The position numbers and the translations under genes are program-made. DNA of 64,000 nt from Elmis aenea (taxonomy: Eukaryota > Arthropoda > Insecta > Coleoptera > Elmidae): positions 20,976,159 to 21,040,158 of the forward strand of contig OX393580.1 of the NCBI GenBank assembly GCA_947652605.1. The letters are read 5' to 3'. Shown here piece by piece: positions 50,280-60,610 of this stretch. The notes under the pieces were generated by a model, which saw only the letters and a list, made by a program, of their open reading frames with translations, was not told the origin of the DNA and did not search any database. How positions within the stretch are numbered: position 1 is the first letter of the stretch; each line of letters begins with the position of its first letter.

Positions 50280-50784
50280 CTTATAGGGTCGTTCAAGCTA
50301 AATAGTTTCATGGGTCGATGACCCAAGAGGGCTGTGCGCCACGCTAAAGCGGCAGTTTCAATGGCACTGAAGTTAAAAAAAAAGATTACTTAAAAATTTA
50401 ATTTTGAGTGTTCGAATGATAGATACTATAAGTATACGGTGTATTTTCCTCTGAAGCCATTTAATCTTAGCTCAAGTGTTAAGTGTATGGTCAATTGTGT
50501 TACCAGCATCGTTTTTATTAAATCTTATTTCACGTCTACCCTCACAGCCTAATAAAATCCTTAAACAATAGTTGAATGAGAGTACACTGTAAAAAGATTA
50601 TGTTAAAATGCCCCTAAGTTACATATTCCTATAAGTAGGTTTACATAAGAATTACTACAAAAACAATGTAAATGGTTTATTCCATTCGTTTAATGGTATA
50701 AATACAAAGTTTTGGTAAACTTTACATGCATTTTACAGGGTGAAAGTAATATTACAATAAAATTACTCGATGCGTAGAGTCTTA

Positions 50785-51285
50785 AGACTGTTTTATACTA
50801 TACTATTTTTTCGTTTAAGAAAATCGTATACGATTTTTGATACAAAAATTTCGTTCAAGAATTTAGCATGGAAAATATGAACCTTTTACATTGTACTATT
50901 TTTTGGTACGAAAATGTTCAATTTGATCACAACAGAAAGCGAATTATTTTCAAATTTAACGTATATTTAACGCTTGTTCCATTCTACATATTTATTCCTA
51001 CAAAATAAATTGTGAGGGATTATAGCGGTAATAAGTAGTATTCAACATCGTTCGAGTGTTTCAGTTAACCTAACCCACAAATGACATGCGGTCAGATACA
51101 GTTGCAGTAGAATACGCATGCGCCCATGCCACAAAACACGCCCATGCTAAAATAGGACGCATTTAGAACATGTAGTTATTTCGTACGAATTTTTGGTTCA
51201 AGATTTGTAATTTCTGATTGACACCGTACTAGAAAATCGTATACGATTTTCTTAAACGAAAAAATAGTATAGTATAAAACAGACT
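50785..51285. mobile_element. PIF/Harbinger-like MITE, TTA duplication
   Basis: Left agactgttttatactatac and right gtatagtataaaacagact are inverted repeats with one mismatch in the first ten bases. Similarity continues for about 50 bp through a cgtttaagaaaatcgtatacg block. The flanks are TTA on both sides (50782-50784, 51286-51288), the target preference of PIF/Harbinger elements. No coding capacity. Confidence 0.75.
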
Positions 51286-51288
51286 TTA

Positions 51289-52085
51289 CAGGACATTTAT
51301 ATTTGGGACTGTTAAGTTTCCCCCATCGGGCTTTGTTTCTTGTTCACGTGCTGGCTTATTTGTGATCACTCTGTAATGTTGTGGAAGTGCTTGTACCTAA
51401 GTCATATTGTTTAAGTTCAAACAGGTAAATAAAAATTATTTCAGAGGTAAAAACGTGGGAATGCAGCCTCTGCAGTAAAAAAAAACTGCGAACAATTTTA
51501 ATTGTTTGCATGATAGCTTCTTCATGCGAATTCGAAAATACGAAACATTCTGCACCCATATAATCCGAAAACACAATGAACCTAACGTCTCAAATAATTT
51601 CTTGTTTATACCATACGCAATATTCAAAAGTGCAATTTTAAAATATAACGAAAAACGTAGGTATGATGTTGCATTATAAAATTATTATATCATTTAACAA
51701 ACATTTTAAGAATAGAATCAATAAATCACTACCAACGAGCAATATTACTGTCATATTTTATTTGTTTTAAAATTTAATGTTTTGTATTTAAGTTAAATAT
51801 TGTTAATGTCTATATTAGCCTTAATACTTTACGTATACTGGGCGATTTAAAAAGTACTCAAGACGACTCTTCTTTTTAGAAAATTTTCGATTACCCTTTT
51901 CTCCATTGCATACATACATACATACATGAACTGGTATTGTACTTGCACCTAAAAAAGATATAATTGACTTTAGGTGAAGTCTTAACACATCAAAATGCCA
52001 AAAGAGCTACATTTTTCCCTAAATCATAACCCCTTGCTTCGTCAGTAGCAATCTTAGTTAGTGTTGATCGGATGGTTTAGAAAAG
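51289..52085. other. Intergenic DNA
   Basis: No gene was recognised. A short (cata)n run lies at about 51909. A cgtcagtagcaatctt word near 52038 matches the dispersed repeat seen at 22846-23215. Confidence 0.4.
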
Positions 52086-52089
52086 GCAT

Positions 52090-52998
52090 TGACTAGCCGC
52101 ACGGCACGGGCGTGGGTTTCACGCCCGGCTGACGTCACTTATATGACGTCACAGACAACCGGGTTTAGGCCGTGTTCGGATTTTACGCCCGGCTGTCACA
52201 ATTATATGAAAAATCATTCGTACTTTTATTTAGCGCACCGTTTTTAAGTTTTTGCTTAATGGAGGCCATTCTGGATATTAAGCGGTCATATAAAACAAGC
52301 GCACAAGGTCATCATAGAAATTGTCCAAATCATTTTTGAAATTAAATACAAGTCATTTTTTAAATCTACAACAATTTTATTCTTTATAAAAATTTATAAA
52401 AAAAATTTGCATGGGGTTTTATACAGCATAATATAAACATTCATGCAATTATATAGGGTGTTGAGTTTAACCAAACAAACTATCAATTTAATTTTCTTAG
52501 ATAGAAAGACTGTAAAATGTAAATTATTAAATAAGTGGTGGGCACCTCACTTTTAAATGTACCTACTGTTTAAAATGAAGTGATTATTAGGACTGTAATG
52601 CCAAGTAAAATTAAGAGAAAAGATCGTCCTAAGGTCCTAAGGGATCTGATTTGACTACAATTGGCATACCAAGTCCAAACCTCCACAAAAAAAGAATAAA
52701 ATTGTTGTAGATTTAAAAAATGACTTTTGTATTTAATTTCAAAAATGATTTGGACAATTCCTATGATGACCTTGTGCGCTTGTTTCATATGACCGCTTAA
52801 TATCTAGAATGGCCTCCATTAAGCAAAAACTTAAAACAGTGCGCTAAATAAAAGTGCGAATGATTTTTCATATAATTGCGACAGCCGGGCGTAACACCCG
52901 AACACGGTCCGTACAGCAGCCACATCGTGTCAGATACACCCGGTTGTCTGTGACGTCAGCCGGGCGTGAAACCCACGCCCGTGCCGTGCGGCTAGTCA
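52090..52998. mobile_element. Palindromic element with GC-rich ends and TGACGTCA motifs
   Basis: Arms of about 290-300 bp (52090-52383 and 52693-52998) are reverse complements around a centre of about 310 bp. The terminal tgactagccgcacggcacgg and its complement are exact. The left arm contains two TGACGTCA palindromes about 15 bp apart, and the right arm contains one. No coding capacity was seen. Confidence 0.88.
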
Positions 52999-53503
52999 CT
53001 TCGTTTAGAAAATGCCAGATGCCACTCTGGTTTATTACAAATTCCTGAGTACTCATCTGTCTAATAGCACGGCCTTTAATTGTAACTCAAGACGGATCTA
53101 TTATGCGCACCTTCTTGCTAAAAATCGCGAACTGCAATTTAGGAGTTTTTGTAGAATTTTAGTTTGATAAGCACTGAAAGACGTTCAAAATGTATTTCAC
53201 AGTATGTCGTTATAAAGTGTAGTTGTAATACTGTATATTAAACGACTGTTTAAATAATTTTACAATTATTGTAGTGTTGTGTTAACTTTGGTCACTAAAA
53301 ATATAATTTTTATTTTATATTCGATTATTTGTAAGTAAATGTATTAGCATTAGATACGTTTTAGTGTGCCTTTTGTTTCATTAGCTTTTTCGCTATAAAC
53401 TGTTATTTGTTAATCAAGCAATTTGCGGTCTTTAAAACGTTAAAAAATCAATTAAGTCTACTTATTAGTTTAAATCTGTATGAAAATATGGATCATGTGT
53501 AGG

Positions 53504-53835
53504 CAGGGGCGGATCTAGGTTTTTTGGGGCCTAGGGCTTATTGAAGTCCAATGGGGCCCCATTGTTGTTACATTAAGAATCTTTAAATTGGGTTTTAAAA
53601 TTCATTTTTAATAACATCAAAATCAGAGTTGAAATATATTTATTTATGAAATGGTGTTGAATGACTAACATTATATCTTATATATAAAAAAAACATAAGA
53701 AATAACGAAATATTATTAATAAAAACGTATAAACAAACAAAATTTATGAAAATAATTCAATTTTTGTGGGCCCTTGACACTTGGGGGCCCAGGGCTTAAG
53801 TCCTATTACTTAGTCCCTATGTAGATCCGCCCCTG
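53504..53835. mobile_element. hAT-type MITE (CAGGGGCGGATCTA ends)
   Basis: caggggcggatcta and tagatccgcccctg are exact inverted repeats, with matching subterminal ggggcc words. The flanking octamers tgtgtagg and tatgtaag agree at six of eight positions, consistent with an aged target duplication. Confidence 0.85.
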
Positions 53836-53925
53836 TATGTAAGTACTTGAATTGTTTATACTTAGCATTCTTTTTTGGGATTTTTTGGTTTACCTAAGCA
53901 ATGCATTTCTGTATACAGGGTTCTC

Positions 53926-54800
53926 GTTTTTAGAGGGCCACTATGGGGATCTCGTAAACGGTAAGAGTTACGACTTCGGTTAAATTAGGGCAAAGTTGTA
54001 TATTCAGGTGCTTAATAATTTGACGGAAAGAACTTATCTAGCTTTTTTAGTTTTTGAGATATAGGGGCAAAAGTAAAAAAGTGGACTTTTGTTTTTTGCC
54101 CATAACTTTTTCATTTGATGTCGAATTTCATTTCTGTAAAAACTTTTTCATGGCCACTTTTTGCAAGGAATCAAAATCTCCATTTATATTTTCCATGCGA
54201 CGTTTTGTTTTTTTAAAACCATCATCAGGTCAATTTTTTTTTATGGATGCTATATCAGATTTTAACGCCATTTTGTAGAGCATTTTATTCTGAATTCGAC
54301 AATGTATAACACTTGGCACTTTTTTAAAACAATTGTTGTTAAAATGGCAAAAACAAATATTTTATTTTGAAAAATTCCTAATCGGCATGGTAATTAACCG
54401 ATTAAAGTAACCTAAATGTAATTTAAAATTGACAGAAACGTTTTTTGGACAATTGTTGACATAATAAAAATCAATTTGTGCAGGTCACGGCACCCTTAAT
54501 AAAAAACTAAATTTTGTTTAAATTTTTTTTTGAGGTTATAAAGATTAACGAAAATAGTGCAGTTGTATCAAAAATCGCTTCCTCTTTCCAAAAATGTAAA
54601 AATATACAGGGTGTTCCATTTAAAATAACAAAGTTGGGGTCATTTCCGGCGAAACCGGAAGTGAACCAAATGTGTGCAACGACGGCTCAAAGACCCCGGT
54701 TTTTTGCACATATCATTTGTCTAAATTTTCAGTTATCTAAAATCAAAACTAAAGAAAAAAAAGGGGGTGTACCACACTTCATTTACACCCGGTATATCTA
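53926..54800. mobile_element. ACAGGGT-type foldback relic
   Basis: It starts atacagggttctcgttttta near 53926. The part 54522-54780 repeats the sequence also found at 43270-43510 and, inverted, at 37205-37440. No intact frame; the minus-strand frame at 54733-54957 is a by-product. Confidence 0.55.
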
Positions 54801-55195
54801 TTGTGTAAAAACCAGGTAATCGAATAAAATTTATTTTGTTTCTGTACCTTTGTAAGAGCATGATAATTATTGAAAATTCGACATGGCTTTTATAATACAG
54901 AATGTATAAAATACCATTATCACCCTGAACTTTTCGTTTATTTTGAGAAATAACCATTGCAAATATTATATGTTATTTGGTGCCGAAAAACCTGCTCAAA
55001 AAGGTCATATTTGACGAAGTAATGATCTGTGGTACACAATGTATTCATAAATTACGGATGAAAAAAAAAAGTGGCCATACAAATCACCTTTTTCGCATTT
55101 GTTTAGTTTTGTTTAGGATTTAGACAAAATCTTGTAACAATTGTTCTTATCATATAATTTTAAAAGTTGGCGTAAATATTACAATTTTAAAATTA
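54801..55195. other. Intergenic or intronic DNA
   Basis: No recognisable feature. If the exon at 55202-55306 is real, this would be its upstream intron. Confidence 0.35.
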
Positions 55196-55201
55196 TTTTA
55201 G

Positions 55202-55306
55202 GCATTCTCTAAGAAAAAATATTACAAGCGGTTGGCAAGTCGATTAAGCTTGAACGAGGCCTATGATCAAACTCCAGGAATGAACTTCCGGTTATTGCAC
55301 ATTAAG
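55202..55306 (+). CDS. Candidate internal coding exon (35 codons), unidentified gene
   Basis: A good acceptor (aaattattttag before 55202) and a good donor (attaag|gtaaat at 55307) bound exactly 105 bp. Only one of the three + frames is open. It reads Ala-Phe-Ser-Lys-Lys-Lys-Tyr-Tyr-Lys-Arg-Leu near the start and Leu-Asn-Glu-Ala-Tyr-Asp-Gln-Thr-Pro-Gly-Met-Asn-Phe-Arg-Leu-Leu later, with G/C-containing codons unlike the flanks. I do not recognise the family. A possible 43-bp follow-on exon at 55435-55477 is much weaker. It may belong to a gene whose other exons lie outside the window. Confidence 0.5.
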
Positions 55307-55479
55307 GTAAATATTTTGTTTTTTCAAGTGGCGAGGATGTTGTTTCTGAAATAAAGTTGTACCTATACCTATATTGTAGATTACACTCATAACTGTGTGG
55401 TTTTGTGATTAAAAACATATTTTTGTATTAGGTAGGTGCGAGGAGTGCGAAGCAAGAAGGGGCGATTATTGGAAGTAAT

Positions 55480-56690
55480 TTTTTTTTACTATTCGGTTGG
55501 TTTTCGAGTCAGGCATTTTCGAAACGACGTGAAACCATTTTGTCGATATCAGTTGGGATTAACTTTTAAAGGTTTCTTTATACTGACCCAAAATTATGTC
55601 AACATTGCAGACTAAAATTTTGTGCAAGTTTCAGATTATACGTTAATTTTGATGTTACTACAAACTTCTTGAAATGTTTTTCAAAACATTTTTTTAAGGT
55701 AATATATTCGAAAAATATAATAAAAGGGTACACATTCCTAATCAAGGAACCGTTTTCAGTTCTTCCTGTGCATCAAAAATCGCTGATTGAATCGAATTTT
55801 TAGGGCTTTAGACATAAAAAAAAGATAATTTGTTATTTCCCATAATTTAATGTTGCCAATGTACAGAAATTAAATGAAATCGTTTATAAGTAATAATTAT
55901 ATACTGGCAAATTTAAAAATTTTGCTGATGTCTTGCTTTATTTGAAAAATATTTACTTAAGGTGAAGTTGACCAACACATTTGATTTTTTTAATAAGTGA
56001 ACCAGTTGCAATATTGTTACACTAAAGTAAGCATGAGTAGCCATTATAAAAATTTTAAAAATATTGCTTTTAAATTGTTATATAACAAGTTTTTTTCTGT
56101 TAAAATTTAAAATTGGGTAATATCGTCCTATTTTAAATGAGGGGCAGTTGTTTGCTTTAATTTAATTTTACGTCGACTTCCTTTTACTTACAGTACCTAC
56201 CTCACTTATTTTCAAAACTGCATAGTTGTTTTCATAATTCTGTTAAAGTATAATATAATAAAATCTACAATTATGTATATTTTAGATAGTTTGAAGGTTT
56301 GAACAGAATAAAATTTGTGGGAGATATTATGAGCATAACTTTTTGTTTGTAGATTCAAAAAATAAAGTATGTACAGGAAGAATTGTTATGAGCCAATTTT
56401 GGTGGTTTTTTCAATATCCACTCAATCATTAAAGGGGAATGTGGTTGGTTTTATCATTGTATCTAAAATTGGCATTTTCAAAATGGGTGCGGTATTAGGC
56501 AAATTTTCCGTGACTTACAAGTTAGCTTATAGTTTTGCAAAATTAGTCAGGGGTATAAATGTAGGTACCACATCTGCTGACTTGCCATTAAATTTTACAC
56601 AATCCATAAATTTCGATAATTTTCAATTTAAAAAATACAAACAAGATCGTATTATTTTTCATTCGGCCCTTTTCAGTTTTAAGTAAATAC
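55480..56690. other. AT-rich intergenic or intronic DNA
   Basis: The + frame at 56369-56686 (105 codons) has no known domain and no splice or start context that persuades me it is a gene. Confidence 0.35.
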
Positions 56691-56709
56691 GTACATTCCA
56701 AATCAAATG

Positions 56710-56905
56710 TTATCCAAGCTTCCTTGCGTACGGCTCCTTGACCTGACCTTGAGCATGCATTCCACATTTCCCCTCATTTTCCCCCTCCACATAACGCGTA
56801 CTCCCACCATCTTAGGGCGCCTCCTTGGCAGTCACAGCCGACCGCGACTCGAGGAAGCCTAAAACAAACCGATGCATTCGAAACGGAATTCAGCATGGCG
56901 CGAGT
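56710..56905. promoter_or_regulatory. GC-rich island, possible promoter or first exon
   Basis: About 200 bp with many C runs and CpGs (cttgcgtacggctcc, cataacgcgtactccc, ggcagtcacagccgacc, gcgactcgagg, atggcgcgag) stands out from the AT-rich surroundings. The only ATG frame, at about 56894, stops after seven codons. It may be a promoter with a 5' UTR, or a repeat. Confidence 0.35.
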
Positions 56906-57368
56906 TTTGCCTAATTAGAATATTTTTGGGTATTGTTCGATGCTCGATTTTTTAAAATTCGACTTGAAAATGTTTATTTCGTAAGAGCATACCCACTTTC
57001 AATAACAATGATTTTTTTATATTTGGATAAGTGTGGGGTGGATATAAAATTTAATTGTATTGTTATTTAAAACAAAACAATTATTGATTATTCTGTGTCC
57101 GTGGATCATTATCACCCCAATTAACTTCTTTATTTACAAAAATAACCCCAACAAACCCAATGTATTAATGAATGGTTAAAAAAGCAGCATACGATGACAA
57201 ATATTAATTTCTAAAATTTGATGCATTGTCACGGTTCTGGGTGACGAGATTTTAAGGTGCTGGCGCTCGGTGGAATTGAGCTGGACTCTGACACCAGGTG
57301 ATTAGTACGTTCACCAACGATTCGACGTTTTATCAGGATGAATAGCCAAAAAGGACGTTTTTAAAGTA

Positions 57369-57374
57369 TTTATT
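57369..57374 (-). terminator. LTR poly(A) signal
   Basis: AATAAA on the minus strand, about 80 nt downstream of the LTR TATA box. Confidence 0.55.
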
Positions 57375-57450
57375 TTAAATCAAGTTTCTACACTAGTTAA
57401 CGCTACAATGATTAAGACAACAGTGAACGGTGAACATTGAATTTTGATGG

Positions 57451-57459
57451 TTTATATAG
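57451..57459 (-). promoter_or_regulatory. LTR TATA box
   Basis: The minus strand reads ctatataaa within the presumed U3 region of the LTR. Confidence 0.55.
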
Positions 57460-57640
57460 GGAAATATTTTCTAGCAAAATATGTGTTATAGCCTGTGACG
57501 TACTGAAAGTGACAAAAACAAATTATGACGTAGGTGAAAGGTTGATGGGCAAGATTAGGTGACAAACAAATATTTTGTTAGAAAAGCAAATGAAGTGAAA
57601 ACAAAGCCTAATTACTTATATAATAGAGAGTTTCATGACA

Positions 57641-57650
57641 CCTCCCTTCT
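57641..57650 (-). other. Polypurine tract for plus-strand priming
   Basis: agaagggagg on the minus strand ends exactly where the TG of the LTR begins, the expected position for the second-strand primer. Confidence 0.75.
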
Positions 57651-57703
57651 AAGAGTCAAAATTACTCTTTAATGATTAATTTTGCTTAAAATTAAACTTA
57701 TAA

Positions 57704-58911
57704 TTAAAGATGTTGGGCTCTTTCTTTTTTTCTAGCGATATGGTACAAATCTTCCATCGTTCGATTGGATCTGCGTAGTTGATTACGCCGTTTGGGTTGT
57801 ACAGCTACTATCTTGGTGTTAGCATCTTCGTCTTCAGTTCCACTTGATGATTGTATTTGGTACTGAGCGTTGTATTGTGTGTGCGTGCGATTGTCTAGTT
57901 TTGGTCGACAACAATTATTGTTAATGATTCGGATGCAGTTCCCAGATGAATTACAGCATTTGGAGAAGAAAGTTCTGAAACATTCTGGGCAACATTTCTG
58001 AAAACAACAAATAATGAAAAACAACGTGCAAAGAGCAATTACTGTTCCGTAGACATAGTACCACCAATTGTGCTCATGTATTTGGTACGGTTTTTCATTT
58101 TGTGCTTGAAGTATCTTGTCAATATCTTTGAGTTGTTCTTTGGCAGCTTGTATTGATTCTAGATCCATTTTATTGATGTGAAGTTTCTTCAATTTCTCTG
58201 GTTCTTTGATTGCTTCTTCGTGAAGAATTTTCTCAATGAAAGTGCAGCAATCGTCTAACATCAAATTTGCATGTGGAATGTAGTATGTGACGTTTCTTTC
58301 ATTTGCTATAACACTTGCGTATAGAATTGCAGTGTCGGTGTATCCAGTTGTATCGAAATTTAATGAGATTTTTCCAGTTCCTTGGATGACGATTTGTTCT
58401 GCGGTACTTTTTTTTCTATAATAGTTACAGTGGTCGGTTGGGTTAGGGTGTATAACCATTCGTTGTTCCCGATATCTGTCCATGATTCCATATTTGCGAA
58501 TAAATGTAATATTTCACAAGTTTTCGGAATCTTATTCTGATGTGACTTTAACAGTAAAATTTCGCATGTTTGTGCGTTGTTAGTTTTACCTAAGCGGATA
58601 TTTTTACATAGGTACACAGAGTTTGTGTATTGACAATTTGATAAATCTTTTAACAAAGCGAAATCAGTATTTGTCTCACTTTTAAGGATATAGGCATATT
58701 TGGGGTTAACAAATGAATACATAGTATTGTTAATATGAGGCATTGGTAATGGGAATAATTGATATAAGATATATTTTATAAAATCAACTATAGGTATTCC
58801 AATAATTGTATAAAGTTGTAATGAATCTTTTCCTGAGTTTGTTAATGCAATTTTTATCGATAGAATGGGATAGTAAAGATGGATATTTGAGGATTCAATT
58901 TTAAATGGCAA
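57704..58911 (-). pseudogene. env: Env-like glycoprotein gene remnant, frame-broken
   Basis: Two overlapping minus-strand frames, 58911-58360 (183 codons) and 58483-57704 (259 codons), cover one gene-sized region in different frames. The change of frame is most easily explained by the 8-nt homopolymer at 58408-58415. The second frame contains a coiled-coil-like stretch. It is followed by a hydrophobic membrane segment of about 20 residues starting after a Trp-Trp-Tyr-Tyr (about residues 139-160 of that frame) and then a Cys-rich, Lys/Arg-rich cytoplasmic tail. That is the membrane anchor layout of retroelement envelope proteins. No signal peptide is visible at the start of the first frame, so the N-terminus may be missing or supplied by splicing. 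As it stands the gene is interrupted. Confidence 0.75.
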
Positions 58912-59190
58912 GGCAACTTCTTCAAGTTCTTTTTGTAAATTTTTTAAGTGTTATCGTTGTGTGACACAGTATTATGTTGACTTTCGGCATAATACATTAA
59001 GATGGTTGACAAGTTTTCTCTTAGCTAAAGAAGAAAAATGTTAATGTTTGTATAGTTGGATTTTGTTTAATACATTTTTTTTTTTTTTTTATAACTAAAG
59101 CAAGATCTAACTCATTGTAATATACTGAACTATCGTTATATTTCGTTAATTATTACGTGTCTTTCGAAATTATTAGAATGATAAGGATTA
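58912..59190. other. Spacer between integrase and env-like gene
   Basis: A short AT-rich gap with no frame, including a T run at 59072-59090. An env splice acceptor could lie here, but I could not choose one. Confidence 0.4.
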
Positions 59191-60610
59191 TTATATTTCA
59201 GAGTTTTCATCTGTAAAGAACGGTTTAATGTTACTAATATGTTGTCGTACATTTTTATTTCCTAATTTAATTACTACATTATTTTGATTATTATTAATTT
59301 TTAATATTTGATATGGACCTTTCCATTGTTTATCAAGTTTAGATTTTGGTAAATGATTTTTAATTAAAATATTTTGACCTATTTTGTATCTTTGATTTGT
59401 TGGTTTCTTTATCTTATCAGTATATTTTTGTTGAGCATTTAATTTATATTTATTAATTTGTTCTTCTGCTGATTTTTGCAATTGTACAATTTTGTTTTTA
59501 TGTTTTTTGATATAAATATCATACGTATTTTCATTGTTTTGTTCTGGTAACAAAACGTTTGGTTTCTGTCCAAAGACAAGTTCGTATGGGATTTGTTTTG
59601 TAGTGGCATGTATATGAGTATTGTATGAATAGATTGCATAATTTAAGTATTCATCCCAATTATTAAAGTTTTTATTCACATAGGTTCTGAGATGATCTTT
59701 TAATGTTAAATGACTTCTCTCAAGAGCTCCTTGTGTTTGTGGATGATATGGTGAACTAAATAATTTCTTAACTCTAAAAACTTCAGTGATTTCAGTGAAT
59801 AATTTGCTCATGAATTCTGTGCCTTGATCCGTAAGAATTGAGTTTGGTATTCCAAAAGTAGTTATAAATTTAATATATTTCTCGCAAATTGTTTTAGCAG
59901 TGTGATTTTCTAATGGTTCGGCAAACGAGAATTTGGTTAAATCGTCTTGGAAAGTTAATATAAATCTATGATTATTTTTTGTAATTGGTAATGGTCCAAC
60001 AATGTCTAAAGCTAACCTTTCAAGAAATTTTGAACTTGTAGTAGTTATAATTATAGGATTTTTACTATTTGTAAATGAAGTTTTGCATTTTTGACAAGTT
60101 TCACAAATTTTTATATAATTTTTGATGTCAATTTTCATGTTCTCCCAGTAATAATATGGAATAATTCGTTTATACATACGGTGAAATCCGCAATGTCCTG
60201 CTAAAGGAGAGTCATGATTTTCGAATAAAATGTCTTTCTTTTGAGATTCGAATATTACATGTTTTCTAAAAGGCATTAGTATTTCTATTTTTATTTGTTT
60301 CTTAAAAAATATGTATCTTAAGATTGTTTGAAATATGTCCATTTCGATGTCAATGGGCTTTTCGAATGTTAAGTAATCAATTTTGTTATCTGTTACATAT
60401 TGACTAAATGTTAGAATAGCATTAAAAATGTCCAATTGCTTTGGATCTTCATATTCATATATTTTGTAGACTAATAGAATTATGTTAGGATTTATAAAAT
60501 AATTTTTAAATATTAGTTCATCGTCAGTGAATTCAATATTATATTGTTCTTTTATTTTTACATTAGTAAGACTATTTGATTCACCGTTAGTGAATTTAAT
60601 TATTTGTTTT
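59191..60610 (-). CDS. pol: Integrase region of pol, in a different frame from RT
   Basis: The minus-strand frame is open from about 60610 to 59191; counting starts at the TTG codon at 60435. The zinc-binding HHCC module is His81, His85, Cys111 and Cys114. The catalytic triad is Asp144 (Leu-Ala-Leu-Asp-Ile-Val-Gly), Asp203 (Leu-Thr-Asp-Gln-Gly-Thr-Glu-Phe) and Glu239 (Gly-Ala-Leu-Glu-Arg). A C-terminal domain follows, with Trp-Lys-Gly-Pro-Tyr near the end. All key residues are intact. The frame is shifted relative to RT/RNase H, overlapping it by only about 15 nt near 60600, whereas relatives normally encode one continuous pol. A small insertion or deletion is the simplest explanation. Confidence 0.88.

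Larger units (their letters stand above)
57227..57640 (-). repeat. 3' LTR, 414 bp
   Basis: On the minus strand it runs from TGTCATGA at 57640 to CCGTGACA at 57227, so the ends form the short inverted repeat TGTCA/TGACA. It starts directly after the polypurine tract. It contains a TATA box (minus ctatataaacc, about 57451-57459) and an AATAAA signal (57374-57369) about 80 nt further on, fitting a U3-R-U5 order. Its partner LTR is not in the window, so the boundaries rest on the TG..CA rule. Confidence 0.8.

Noticed and set aside
55435..55477. Possible 43-bp microexon after the 35-codon exon
   Set aside because: The donor context is weak and the length would change frame, so evidence is too thin to call it.
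56369..56686. 105-codon plus-strand frame
   Set aside because: No recognised domain, AT-rich codon use like the background and no nearby exon partner. Kept only as a note.
59439..59639. 66-codon minus-strand frame
   Set aside because: Alternate-frame shadow of the integrase region.
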